Part shown: positions 6,888 to 14,636 of the stretch, piece by piece
How positions within the stretch are numbered: position 1 is the stretch's first letter
How the letters are laid out: the number at the start of each line of letters is the position of its first letter
NCBI GenBank assembly: GCA_041580375.1
Contig: JBFGDZ010000052.1
Span: forward strand, 1-20,185
Direction of reading: 5' to 3'
DNA: 20,185 nucleotides
DNA from: JAPUIN01 sp041580375
GTDB taxonomy: Bacteria; Acidobacteriota; Polarisedimenticolia; Gp22-AA2
Notes under the pieces: model-generated
The model's database searches: none
Seen by the model: the letters and a program-made list of their open reading frames with translations, nothing else
Told to the model about the DNA's origin: nothing
Translations under genes and position numbers: made by a program

Positions 6888-8126
6888 TCAGGTCGTGTAG
6901 CGCGAGTTGAAGTCGACGTAACCGCGCGTCAGATCGCAGGTCCAGAGGGTGGCCCGCCCGGGCCCTCCCCCGACGTCGAGGCGGAGCGAGACGCGCGGCC
7001 CGTTGAACAGGCGGCGCAGCGCGTTCCCGTTCCCTCCGGTGCCGCGGCCGCGGCGCACGACCGGCACGCCCCCGATTTTCATGAAGACGCGATCCGGCAG
7101 GAGCGGCACGCCGGCGGCGCCGGCCGCCGAGAGGATGCGCCCCCAGTTCGGGTCGCCTCCCGCGAGCGCGGTCTTCACGAGCGGCGAGTTGGCGATCGAG
7201 CGCGCGATCCGATCGGCCGCGTCGCGGGTGCGCGCTCCCGCGACCTCGATCTCCAGGATGCGGCGGGCCCCTTCGCCGTCGGTGACGATGTCCAGCGCGA
7301 GGGCCCGGCAGACGGCGCGCAGCGCCTCGAAGAAGGGGTCCGTGGCCCCGGCCTGGAGGAGCGTCCGGTTGCCGGCCGCGCCGCTCGCCATCAGCAGGAC
7401 CGAATCGTTCGTGGAGCAGTCGCCGTCGACCGAGATGGCGTTGAACGACTCGGCCACGGCGTCGCGGAGGAGGCGCTGCAGGAGCCAGGGATGCACGGCG
7501 GCGTCGGTCATGATGAAGGCGAGCATGGTCGCCATGCGCGGGTGAATCATGCCGGAGCCCTTGGCGATGCCGGTGATCGTCACGGTGCGGCCGGCCACGC
7601 GCGCCTCCGCCGCGCGCACCTTGGGCCGCGTGTCGCTCGTCATGATGGCCCGCGCCGCTGCGGTCAGATCGGCCCTCGGCAGGGCGGCGAAGGCGGCCGG
7701 GAGACCCTTCAGGATGCGCCGGTGATCGAGCGGCTTCCCGATCACGCCGGTGGAGGCGATCAGGACCTCCTCGGACCGGCAGCCGATCCGGCCGGCCACG
7801 GCCGCGGCGATCGCGCGGGCCCGTCTCGCCCCCTCCCGCCCCGTGGCGGCGTTCGCGCAGGCGGAGTTCGCCACGATCGCCCGCGCCAGGCCGCCGGAGC
7901 GCTCCAGATGCTCGCGGCAGATGGAGACCGGCGCCGCGGCGAACTGGTTCGTCGTGAACACGCCCGCGGACGGGACGCGCTCGTCGCAGACGATCAGCGT
8001 CAGATCGGGGGTTCGTCCGGAGGGGCGCCGTCTCTTGAGGCCGCAGGCGATTCCGGAGACATGAAACCCGGCCGGCACGCGGGGCCGGGCCATCAGGCCG
8101 TTGGGGGATCCGCGTCGTCCGTTCAC
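6888..8126 (-). CDS. argJ: Bifunctional ornithine acetyltransferase / N-acetylglutamate synthase
   Basis: A 412-residue enzyme that moves the acetyl group from N-acetylornithine to glutamate, giving the cyclic arginine pathway; bifunctional forms also use acetyl-CoA. The self-cleavage site is visible in GIAKGSGMIHPRMATMLAF, with the nucleophile expected at Thr200 (MATML). The family's GDCSTNDS and GGDPNWGR motifs and the C-terminal LTRGYVDFNSRYTT are also present. The start is GTG at 8124-8126, overlapping the argH stop by 4 nt after a GAGGGGG site; ATG at 8093 is the alternative. It is last in the operon. With argJ present and no argA or argE in view, acetyl recycling is the likely route. 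Whether it also makes N-acetylglutamate from acetyl-CoA cannot be told from sequence. Confidence 0.95.
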   Translation of the reverse strand: MNGRRGSPNGLMARPRVPAGFHVSGIACGLKRRRPSGRTPDLTLIVCDERVPSAGVFTTNQFAAAPVSICREHLERSGGLARAIVANSACANAATGREGARRARAIAAAVAGRIGCRSEEVLIASTGVIGKPLDHRRILKGLPAAFAALPRADLTAAARAIMTSDTRPKVRAAEARVAGRTVTITGIAKGSGMIHPRMATMLAFIMTDAAVHPWLLQRLLRDAVAESFNAISVDGDCSTNDSVLLMASGAAGNRTLLQAGATDPFFEALRAVCRALALDIVTDGEGARRILEIEVAGARTRDAADRIARSIANSPLVKTALAGGDPNWGRILSAAGAAGVPLLPDRVFMKIGGVPVVRRGRGTGGNGNALRRLFNGPRVSLRLDVGGGPGRATLWTCDLTRGYVDFNSRYTT

Positions 8127-9562
8127 GACGGCCCCCTCGCGCGGTCCTTCACGAAGGCGCGCACGCGGCGCAGATCGGACGCGACGCGATCGGGCGCCGT
8201 GCCCCCGGGACGATCGCGCCGGGCGAGTGATCGACGCGTCGTGAGCCACTCCGCGGCGTCGTCGCCGGCCATCGGCGCGACGGATCGCAGCGCGGCGATC
8301 GTCAGGCGGGCCAGCGACACGCCCTCGCGGCGCGCGAGCGCCGCCGCCTCGCCGGCCATCCGGTGCGCCTCGGCGAACGGGGCCCCCCGCGACACCAGGT
8401 GATCCGCGAGGTCGGTCGCGAGGAGATCACCCGCGTCCTCCGCGAGCCCGCGATCCGGGACCGGCGCCAGCAGGGGCACCAGGGCCGCGAGGGCTTCGAG
8501 CGAGTCGCGCGTGACGTCCAGCGCGTCGAACAGCGCCGTCTTGTCCTCCTGCAGATCCCGGTTGTAGGACGAGGGCAGGCCCTTGAGCGTCGTCAGGAAC
8601 CCCGACAGGCGCCCCGTCACGCGCCCCGCCCGGCCGCGGATCAGTTCGAGCACGTCGGGGTTCTTCTTCTGCGGCATCAGGCTCGAGCCGGTGGCGGCGG
8701 CGTCGCCGAGCGCGAGCCAGCCGAACTCCTCGGCCGTGGCGAGGATCAGATCCTCGGCGATCTGCGACAGGTGGATCATCACGAGGGCGCAGGCGTGCAG
8801 CGCGTCGGCCACGAAGTCCCGATCGGAGACGGCGTCCAGACTGTTGGCCGAGGGGCGCGCGAAATTCAGGTCGCGCGCGATCGCCTCGCGATCGACGGGG
8901 ACGGTCGTGCCCGCCAGGGCGGCGCAGCCGAGGGGGCACTCATCCAGGCGATCGGACGCAGCGGCCAGGCGATCGTCGTCGCGCATCAGCCGGTGCGCGT
9001 GGGCGAGCAGCAGGTGCGCCAGCAGGATCGGCTGCGCCCGCCGCAGATGCGTGTAACCGGGGACGGCGAGGCTCCCCGCGCGTTCCGCCAGGTCCGCCAG
9101 CGCGCCGACGCAGGCGGCGCTGCGATCGCGCAGGCCGGCGATCGCCTCGCGGCAGACGATGCGCAGGTCGGTCGCCACGAGATCGTTGCGCGAGCGGCCG
9201 GTGCGCAGCCGGCCGGCGAGATCCGCCCCGACCATCAGAGCGAGCCGCGCCTCGACGTAGGAATGCACGTCCTCGGGGGGCGGATCGAGCGGGGCCTCCG
9301 CGCCCGGCCGGGCGTCCTCGCGGGCGATGTGCCGCAGGGCGTCGTCGATGCGCCCGCGATCCTGCTCGCTCAGGATCCCGGCCTTCTCGAGAGCCGCGAT
9401 CCAGGCCCGGTTGCAGGCGACGTCCGCCTGCAGCAGGCGGTGATCGACGGAGAGCGACTCGCAGTACCGCTCGAGGCCGGCGTCGAGACGCTCCCTGAAC
9501 CCTCCGCCCCATAGGCGGGCCGGCATCGGGATCGCGGGATCGCCCGTCTTGCGTTGGCTCAT
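8123..9562 (-). CDS. argH: Argininosuccinate lyase
   Basis: A 479-residue cytosolic enzyme that splits argininosuccinate into arginine and fumarate, the last step of the pathway. The fumarase/aspartase superfamily signature GSSLMPQKKNPD is present, with the serine pair at 293-294 in the catalytic loop. Also seen are GRLRTGRSRND and the PGYTHLRRAQPILLAH region. The length matches the family (about 460-480). The start is ATG at 9560-9562, after GCAGGTGAAGGC and overlapping the argG stop as ATGA. A longer frame upstream exists but lies within argG. Its stop overlaps the argJ GTG, so it is coupled on both sides. Confidence 0.96.
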   Translation of the reverse strand: MSQRKTGDPAIPMPARLWGGGFRERLDAGLERYCESLSVDHRLLQADVACNRAWIAALEKAGILSEQDRGRIDDALRHIAREDARPGAEAPLDPPPEDVHSYVEARLALMVGADLAGRLRTGRSRNDLVATDLRIVCREAIAGLRDRSAACVGALADLAERAGSLAVPGYTHLRRAQPILLAHLLLAHAHRLMRDDDRLAAASDRLDECPLGCAALAGTTVPVDREAIARDLNFARPSANSLDAVSDRDFVADALHACALVMIHLSQIAEDLILATAEEFGWLALGDAAATGSSLMPQKKNPDVLELIRGRAGRVTGRLSGFLTTLKGLPSSYNRDLQEDKTALFDALDVTRDSLEALAALVPLLAPVPDRGLAEDAGDLLATDLADHLVSRGAPFAEAHRMAGEAAALARREGVSLARLTIAALRSVAPMAGDDAAEWLTTRRSLARRDRPGGTAPDRVASDLRRVRAFVKDRARGPS

Positions 9563-10809
9563 GCCTTCACCTGCCGGGCGGCGGCGGCCCGCGCGGCCCT
9601 CCGCGGACGCGCCGCCCGCTCCGCGCCGGCTCCCGCGGCGCGGATCGAGAGCCCGAAGAGCCGGATGAATCCCTCGGCGTGCTTCGGCTCGAACCCCTCC
9701 TCCATGACGAAGGATCCGAGCCCCGGATCGTAGAGGGAGCGCTCGGCGCGGCGCGCGCGCACGGTGACGTTGCCGCGGCACAGATGGAGCGTCACCTCGC
9801 CGGTCACGTTCTCCTGGCTCGCGTTCACGAAGGCGTCGAGGGCCCTCCGCAGCGGCGTGTACCAGAGCCCGTCGTAGACGAGATCGGCGTAGCGGCCCGC
9901 GATCAGGTTCTTCTCGTGCGCCGTGGCGCGGTCGAGGCAGAGCGATTCGAGCTCACGGTGCGCCTCGCGGAGGACGGTGCCGGCCGGCGTCTCGTACACG
10001 CCGCGCGACTTGATGCCGACGAGCCGGTTCTCGACCAGATCGACGCGGCCGATGCCGTGGGCGCCGGCGAGGCGGTTCAGGCGGGTCACGAGGGAGACGC
10101 CGTCGAGCCTCGTGCCGTCGAGGGAGACCGGCGTGCCGCGCTCGAAGCCGACGGTCACCGCGGCCCCGCTCCGGGGAGCGTCGGCCGGCGCGCGCGTGAG
10201 CAGGAACAGATCGTCCGGCGGCTCGACGGCCGGATCCTCGAGCGGGCCTCCCTCGTGGCTGATGTGCCAGAGATTGCGATCGCGGCTGTAGGGCGACGAT
10301 CGGGTGACCGGCACCGGGATGGCGCGCCCCGCCGCGTAGTCGATCGCCTCCTCGCGCGAGCGAATGGTCCACTCGCGCCACGGAGCGATCACGCGCAGGT
10401 GGGGCGAGAGCGCCTGGTAGACGAGCTCGAACCGGACCTGGTCGTTCCCCTTGCCGGTGCACCCGTGCGCGAGGGCGTCCGCGCCCCGCTCCAGTGCCAG
10501 GCGCACCTGTTCGCGCGCGATGACGGGGCGCGCCAGCGCCGTGCCGAGCAGGTAGCGGTTCTCGTACACCGCGCCGGCCCGCAGCGCCGGCCAGATCTGC
10601 TCCTCCACGAACGCGGCGCGCAGATCGCGCCGGACGTAGTCGTCGGCGCCGGCGGCGAGGGCGCGGTCCTCGAGCCCGTCGAGCTCGGGCCCCTGCCCCA
10701 CGTCGGCGGCCATCGCGATCACCTCGCAGCCGTACGTCTCCTTCAGCCACGGGATGATGATCGAGGTGTCGAGACCCCCCGAGTAAGCCAGGACGGCGCG
10801 CCGGATCAT
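9559..10809 (-). CDS. argG: Argininosuccinate synthase
   Basis: A 416-residue enzyme joining citrulline and aspartate at the cost of ATP. The N-terminal ATP-pyrophosphatase loop AYSGGLDTS (residues 8-16) is intact, and GCTGKGNDQVRFE and SPYSRDRNLWHISHEGG are conserved family motifs. The body matches the ~400-residue form. The last ~35 residues are a low-complexity Ala/Arg tail (AARPRRAARAAAARQ) beyond the usual end, probably disordered. The start at 10809 follows GGGAGGCGGGAC and overlaps the argD stop by 4 nt. In many arg clusters argF sits between argD and argG; here that junction is a direct ATGA overlap. Confidence 0.96.
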   Translation of the reverse strand: MIRRAVLAYSGGLDTSIIIPWLKETYGCEVIAMAADVGQGPELDGLEDRALAAGADDYVRRDLRAAFVEEQIWPALRAGAVYENRYLLGTALARPVIAREQVRLALERGADALAHGCTGKGNDQVRFELVYQALSPHLRVIAPWREWTIRSREEAIDYAAGRAIPVPVTRSSPYSRDRNLWHISHEGGPLEDPAVEPPDDLFLLTRAPADAPRSGAAVTVGFERGTPVSLDGTRLDGVSLVTRLNRLAGAHGIGRVDLVENRLVGIKSRGVYETPAGTVLREAHRELESLCLDRATAHEKNLIAGRYADLVYDGLWYTPLRRALDAFVNASQENVTGEVTLHLCRGNVTVRARRAERSLYDPGLGSFVMEEGFEPKHAEGFIRLFGLSIRAAGAGAERAARPRRAARAAAARQVKA

Positions 10810-12020
10810 GTCCCGCCTCCCGCGAGGACGCCGTCGAATGCGTCGAGGAACCGTCCGACCTCGGCGGCGGTGATCACGTAGGGCGGCAGGAGCCGCAGCA
10901 CGGTCTCGCCAGCGCTCCCGGCGATGATCCCGGCCTCGCGCAGCGCGTCCAGGATCGGCGCGACGGGACGGTCGAGTTCGACGCCGATCATCAGTCCGCG
11001 CCCGCGGACCTCCCGGATCGCCGGGTGACGCGCGCGCAGCCGCTCGAGCCCGGCCGCGAACTGGCGACCGCGGACCGCGACGGCGTCGAGAAGGCCGTCC
11101 TCCTCCACGGCGTCGAGGAAGGCGAGAGCGAGCCGGCAGGGAAGCGGGCCGCCGCCGAAGGTCGAGCCGTGCATGCCCGGCCCCAGGTCGGCGGCCAGAT
11201 CGTCGCGGCCCAGCAGCGCCCCGAGCGGCAGCCCGGCGGCGAGCGGTTTGGCCAGCGTCGCGAGGTCGGGCGCGACGCCCGCCTGCCGGCAGGCCGACCA
11301 GGCGCCGGTCCGCCCCAGACCGCACTGCACCTCGTCGGCGATCAGGAGCGCGCCGGCCGCGTCGCACGCCGCGCGGGCCGCGCGCAGGATGTCGGGCGCG
11401 ATCGGCCGCACGCCTCCCTCGCCCTGCACCGGCTCGATGATCACGGCGGCGGTGTCGCCGGTGACCGCGCGCTCCAGCAGCGCCGCGTCGTCGGGGGGGA
11501 CGAAGACCACGTCCCCCACCAGCGGGCCGAACGGCTCGCGGTACGCCGCGCGCGCCGTGGCCGAGAGGGCGAACGCGGTGCGGCCGTGGAAGGACCCCTC
11601 GAGCGCCACGACGCCGCGCGCCCCCTCGCCCTTCAGCCGGCGCGCTCGGGCGCGCGCCAGCTTGAGCGCCGCCTCGACCGCCTCCGATCCGCTGTTGCAG
11701 AAGAAGACGCGCGGCAGACCGAACAGGCGGGCGAGACGGGCCGCGAGAGTCCCCTGATGCGGGTGGTGATAGAGGTTTGAGCAATGGAGGACGACATCGT
11801 CGCCCGCCGCCGCCTCGCGCAGCGCCGCGACGATGCGCGGGTGGGCGTGCCCGAGGGCGTTCACGGCGATGCCGCCGAGCAGATCGAGATATTCGCGGCC
11901 GTCCGAGCCATGGATGCGGCAGCCGCTGCCGCCGACGACGCAGAGCGGCGCGCGCGCGTAGGTCGGGAACAGGTGGCGCGACTCCAGATCCAGCGCCCCG
12001 TCCATGGTCTTCGCGATCAT
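10806..12020 (-). CDS. argD: Acetylornithine aminotransferase
   Basis: A 404-residue class III PLP aminotransferase that converts N-acetylglutamate semialdehyde to N-acetylornithine with glutamate as donor; homologues may also serve succinyldiaminopimelate in lysine synthesis. Visible landmarks are FFCNSGSEAVEAALKLAR, the SFHGRT loop, EPVQGEGGV, the PLP-phenol aspartate in LIADEVQCGLGRTG, and the Schiff-base Lys258 in LATLAKPLAAGLPLGA. 'AKPLAAGLP' differs a little from the usual AKALGGGxP, but the key residues stand. The start is ATG at 12018-12020, overlapping the argB stop. The length is normal. Its place between argB and argG supports the arginine assignment. Confidence 0.95.
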   Translation of the reverse strand: MIAKTMDGALDLESRHLFPTYARAPLCVVGGSGCRIHGSDGREYLDLLGGIAVNALGHAHPRIVAALREAAAGDDVVLHCSNLYHHPHQGTLAARLARLFGLPRVFFCNSGSEAVEAALKLARARARRLKGEGARGVVALEGSFHGRTAFALSATARAAYREPFGPLVGDVVFVPPDDAALLERAVTGDTAAVIIEPVQGEGGVRPIAPDILRAARAACDAAGALLIADEVQCGLGRTGAWSACRQAGVAPDLATLAKPLAAGLPLGALLGRDDLAADLGPGMHGSTFGGGPLPCRLALAFLDAVEEDGLLDAVAVRGRQFAAGLERLRARHPAIREVRGRGLMIGVELDRPVAPILDALREAGIIAGSAGETVLRLLPPYVITAAEVGRFLDAFDGVLAGGGT

Positions 12021-12850
12021 CGTCTCAGGGCCCTCACCGCACTGCGCATCGACGGCCTCTCCGCGACGGGGACGACCCGCGTCCCCCCGAACACTCCCCC
12101 CGTCATTGCGCGCGTGAATTCCCCGCCGCCCGGCCCGAGGATGAGGACCTCGGGGATGCGGGCGCGCAGGGCGGTCTGGCAGGCGAGCAGCTTCGGGATC
12201 ATCCCGTTCCGCGCACCGCCGTTCCGGACCAGCCGGCGCATCTCCCGGAGCGTGAGGCGAACGAGGGGGGCGCCGTCCTCACCCACGACGCCGGGCACGT
12301 CGGTCATCAGGATGAGGCGCCGGGCGCCGACGCCGGCGGCGAGCGCCGCCGCCATGAGATCGGCGTTGACGTTCAGCCATCCGTGCTCCGCGTTCCACGT
12401 CAGGCTGGCCACGACCGGCAGGCGGCCCGCGTCGATCAGGTCCTGATAGAGAGGCGCATTCACCGTCACGATGCGCCCCACGGCGCCGAGGGCGGTGTCG
12501 TCCACGGGCACGGCGTGCGTGCCGTTCGCGTCCGCGCCGGTCATGCCGAGGGCGGAGCAGCCGAGACGCAGCAGCGTCTCGACGACGCGGCGGTTGATCA
12601 GGCCGCCCAGCACCATGAGGGCGACCGGGAGGGTCTCGGGGGTCGTCACCCGCTGTCCCTCCACGAAGCGGCTCGCGATGCCGAGCCGCTCGAGCCACGC
12701 GCTCAGCTCGGTCCCGCCGCCGTGCACGACGATCAGCCGCTCCCCGCGCTCCCAGGCGCGCGCCACCTCGCCCAGGATGGCGTCGCCGGGGCCCCGATCC
12801 CCCATGAGGCTTCCGCCCAGCTTCAGCACGGTCACGCGCCCGGTCGTCAT
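12017..12850 (-). CDS. argB: Acetylglutamate kinase
   Basis: A 277-residue amino-acid kinase phosphorylating N-acetylglutamate. It shows VLKLGGSLMG at the very N-terminus (nucleotide phosphate loop), VVHGGGTELSAWL, and WLNVNADLMAAALAAGVGA followed by LILMTDVPGV. The protein begins almost directly at the first beta strand. It lacks the ~20-30-residue N-terminal helix that links dimers in arginine-inhibited hexameric kinases, so by analogy with E. coli it may not be feedback-inhibited. The C-terminal ~20 residues run past the usual end. The start is ATG at 12848-12850, overlapping the argC stop as ATGA. The enzyme is cytosolic. Confidence 0.94.
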   Translation of the reverse strand: MTTGRVTVLKLGGSLMGDRGPGDAILGEVARAWERGERLIVVHGGGTELSAWLERLGIASRFVEGQRVTTPETLPVALMVLGGLINRRVVETLLRLGCSALGMTGADANGTHAVPVDDTALGAVGRIVTVNAPLYQDLIDAGRLPVVASLTWNAEHGWLNVNADLMAAALAAGVGARRLILMTDVPGVVGEDGAPLVRLTLREMRRLVRNGGARNGMIPKLLACQTALRARIPEVLILGPGGGEFTRAMTGGVFGGTRVVPVAERPSMRSAVRALRR

Positions 12851-13911
12851 CGCGGCAACCCCTCCCCGGCGGGGCGGCCGAGCATCAGGTTGAGGTTCTG
12901 CACCGCCTGCCCCGCGGCGCCCTTGACCAGGTTGTCGATCGCGGAGAAGACGGCGGCCCGGCGCGCGGAGGGCGCCAGGCTCCAGCCGATCGCGCAGGCG
13001 TTCGTCCCACGCACGTCGGAGGTCGAGGGCAGGGCGCCCGATCCGAGCAGCCGCACGAAGGGCTGCCCCTCGTAGGCGGTCCGGTACGCCCGCTCGACGT
13101 CGGGCTCGCCGGCGCCCTCTCTGAGGCTCAGGGAGATCGAGCAGAGCAGTCCCCGATCGATGGGAGCGATGTGGGGCAGGAAGACGATGCCGTCGCCCGG
13201 CGGCACGTGGAGGCGTCCCGCGATCTCCGCCAGGTGTCGGTGACGCGGCAGGCCGTAGGGACGCACCGATCCCTCGATCTCGCAGAAGAGGAGATCCTCG
13301 CGCGGACGCCGCCCGGCGCCCGACGCTCCGGACGCGGCGTTGATCACAATGGTCGAGTCCGGATCGATCAGATCGGCGCGTCGAAGGGGGAGGAGGGCGA
13401 GGAGCGCGGCCGTCGGGTAGCAGCCGGGATTGGCGACGAGCCGGGCCGAGCGCAACGTCCCGTCCGCCCACTCGCTCAGCCCGTAGCACGCCCGGCCGAG
13501 CAGATGCGCGGCGCCGTGCTCGAATCCGTACCACGCGGCGAAATCGTCGGCGCGAGCCAGCCGGAACGCGCCGCTCAGATCGACGACCCGGAGGCCCGCC
13601 TCCAGGAGGATCGGAGCGAGCCGGATCGAGAGCGGCTCCGGCGTCGCCAGCATCGCCAGCGTCACGTCGCGCTTCTTCAGGGAGTCGACGGCCGCCCCGA
13701 TCGACTCATCGCCGTCGATCCCCGAGCAGACGAGATCGAGAGAGCCTCGCAACGAGGGATGGATCGCGGAGAGAGGCACGCCGTCGCGCTCGCGCCCCCC
13801 GAAGACGGCCACGAGGCGCAGCGACGGGTGGCCGGCCAGCAGGCGCGCCGCCTCCCGCCCGGTGTATCCCGAGGCGCCGAAGAGCGCGACGCTCGCCGTG
13901 TGCGAATCCAT
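12847..13911 (-). CDS. argC: N-acetyl-gamma-glutamyl-phosphate reductase
   Basis: A 354-residue NADPH-dependent reductase giving N-acetylglutamate semialdehyde. The Rossmann motif GASGYTGREAARLL is near the N-terminus (about residues 10-23). The catalytic cysteine is Cys164 in VANPGCYPTA, and the substrate region 'AASGASGAGR' and PHIAPIDRG follow. The start is ATG at 13909-13911 behind a strong GGAGGGTGGAG site; an upstream GTG-type extension (to 13956) would begin inside the terminator U-tract region and is unlikely. It is the first gene of the arg operon and is separated from argR (which ends at 14011) by a terminator hairpin. No clear promoter is visible in the 45 nt between that terminator and the start codon. 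Confidence 0.95.
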   Translation of the reverse strand: MDSHTASVALFGASGYTGREAARLLAGHPSLRLVAVFGGRERDGVPLSAIHPSLRGSLDLVCSGIDGDESIGAAVDSLKKRDVTLAMLATPEPLSIRLAPILLEAGLRVVDLSGAFRLARADDFAAWYGFEHGAAHLLGRACYGLSEWADGTLRSARLVANPGCYPTAALLALLPLRRADLIDPDSTIVINAASGASGAGRRPREDLLFCEIEGSVRPYGLPRHRHLAEIAGRLHVPPGDGIVFLPHIAPIDRGLLCSISLSLREGAGEPDVERAYRTAYEGQPFVRLLGSGALPSTSDVRGTNACAIGWSLAPSARRAAVFSAIDNLVKGAAGQAVQNLNLMLGRPAGEGLPR

Positions 13912-13924
13912 TATCTCCACCCTC

Positions 13925-13952
13925 CCCGGGGCGCCCCCGCGGCGCGCCCGGG
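13925..13952 (-). promoter_or_regulatory. GC-rich hairpin abutting the argC ribosome binding site
   Basis: Plus-strand CCCGGG-g-CGC (13925-13934, one bulged G) can pair with GCGCCCGGG (13944-13952). In the argC leader RNA this hairpin would end at the edge of the GGAGGGTGGAG site and could influence initiation. There is no U-tract after it. The pairing is seen; a regulatory role is speculative given the high GC content. Confidence 0.3.
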
Positions 13953-13956
13953 ACAT

Positions 13957-13990
13957 AAAAAAAACGGCCGGCCCGACTCGGGGCCGGCCG
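13957..13990 (-). terminator. Intrinsic terminator between argR and argC
   Basis: On the minus strand a perfect 10-bp GC stem (plus-strand arms 13965-13974 and 13981-13990, 6-nt loop) is followed at once by eight U residues (plus A-tract 13957-13964). This is a textbook rho-independent terminator for transcripts coming from argR, 21 nt after its stop codon. It lies upstream of argC on the same strand. Confidence 0.92.
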
Positions 13991-14010
13991 CTGCTTTGAA
14001 TCCTGCGCTG

Positions 14011-14508
14011 CTACCGGCGCCCGAGAAGCCCGCGGAACCTGAGTTCCAGTACGCGGGCGCGACGCGGGTCCGGGGCCGCGGCGAAGAGCGTGTCGTCTCC
14101 GGCAACCGTGCCGACCACCTCGGGGATCGCGGCGCGATCCATGGCGACGCCGAGGGCGTGCGCGAGACCGGGGGACGCTTTGAGGACGACGATGTTCCCG
14201 GCGCGCGACACGCTGGTCAGATAGGAGCGCATCATCCGTTCCATGCTCTCGGCGAGGCCGGGGGCGTTCGATCCCCCGTTTCCGCCGTCCACGTCGCGAT
14301 AGCCCGCGGAGCTCTTCACGAATCCCAGGTCCCTGAGATCGCGCGACAGGGTCGACTGCGTCACGCGGACGCCCGCCGAGCGCAGCCGGCGCAGGATCTC
14401 CGCCTGGCTCCGCGGCGGCTGTTCGCGCACGAAGGAGCGGAGCAGATCCTGGCGGTGCGTCTTGGGCACCGGGCGGGAGTTTCGCGATGTGGATGCATAT
14501 TTATTCAT
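14011..14508 (-). CDS. argR: Arginine repressor
   Basis: A 165-residue transcription regulator that uses arginine as corepressor and forms hexamers. Residues ~18-65 form the winged-helix DNA-binding domain (RQDLLRSFVREQPPRSQAEI, then RVTQSTLSRDLRDLGFVK). A Gly/Asn-rich linker leads to the C-terminal oligomerisation/arginine domain, with NIVVLKASPGLAHALGVAMD and the hallmark GTVAGDDTLF. The C-terminus after it is somewhat long and Arg-rich. The ATG at 14506-14508 gives a 13-residue extension relative to Bacillus AhrC; GTG at 14467-14469 would give the AhrC-like start but has no ribosome site. The predicted transcription start is only ~4 nt before the ATG. An ARG-box-like sequence covers the start codon, implying autoregulation. 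It stands upstream of the arg operon it presumably controls. Confidence 0.94.
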   Translation of the reverse strand: MNKYASTSRNSRPVPKTHRQDLLRSFVREQPPRSQAEILRRLRSAGVRVTQSTLSRDLRDLGFVKSSAGYRDVDGGNGGSNAPGLAESMERMMRSYLTSVSRAGNIVVLKASPGLAHALGVAMDRAAIPEVVGTVAGDDTLFAAAPDPRRARVLELRFRGLLGRR

Positions 14509-14509
14509 G
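14492..14509 (-). promoter_or_regulatory. ARG-box-like operator overlapping the argR start
   Basis: The minus strand reads CATGAATAAATATGCATC; its core TGAATAAATATGCA matches the ARG box core TGAATwwwwATTCA with one mismatch. It covers the argR start codon and lies just downstream of the predicted transcription start, where bound ArgR would block initiation or early elongation. Such an AT-rich palindrome is rare in this GC-rich window, and its placement by argR strengthens the call. Confidence 0.65.
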
Positions 14510-14518
14510 AGCCTGCGA

Positions 14519-14546
14519 AAAGTACCACGACCCGCCCGTCTGTCAA
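14519..14546 (-). promoter_or_regulatory. argR promoter (consensus -35, extended -10)
   Basis: On the minus strand a perfect TTGACA (plus 14541-14546) is followed after 16 nt by TACTTT (plus 14519-14524), preceded by TG one base upstream (an extended -10). The start site would be near 14512, almost at the argR ATG (14508), predicting a nearly leaderless mRNA. Confidence 0.6.
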
Positions 14547-14636
14547 CCGCAAATCCTCCGCCCGCGCTCCGCGGGACCGCTTGGTGAAACGCGGGCCCGA
14601 CCCGCCCCCTCGGAAGAGCGTCCGGCGGGCCGGGGA

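Noticed and set aside
7491..9514. Long open plus-strand frames opposite argJ and argH
   Set aside because: They are antisense to clear arg enzymes, show low-complexity Arg/Gly/Ala/Asp-rich translations without recognisable domains, and are typical of high-GC codon use.
10810..11784. Upstream extension of argG over argD
   Set aside because: The translation is low-complexity shadow of argD. The argG start at 10809 has a ribosome site and a 4-nt overlap like the other arg junctions.
13990..14002. TGAAT half-site near the argR 3' end as a second ARG box for argC
   Set aside because: Only one half matches; the second half is GC-rich and does not fit the palindrome.
14561..14575. Hairpin CCCGCG-CTC-CGCGGG as a terminator for the transporter operon
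   Set aside because: Only a 6-bp stem, followed on the minus strand by a mixed sequence without a U-tract; such stems are frequent at this GC content.
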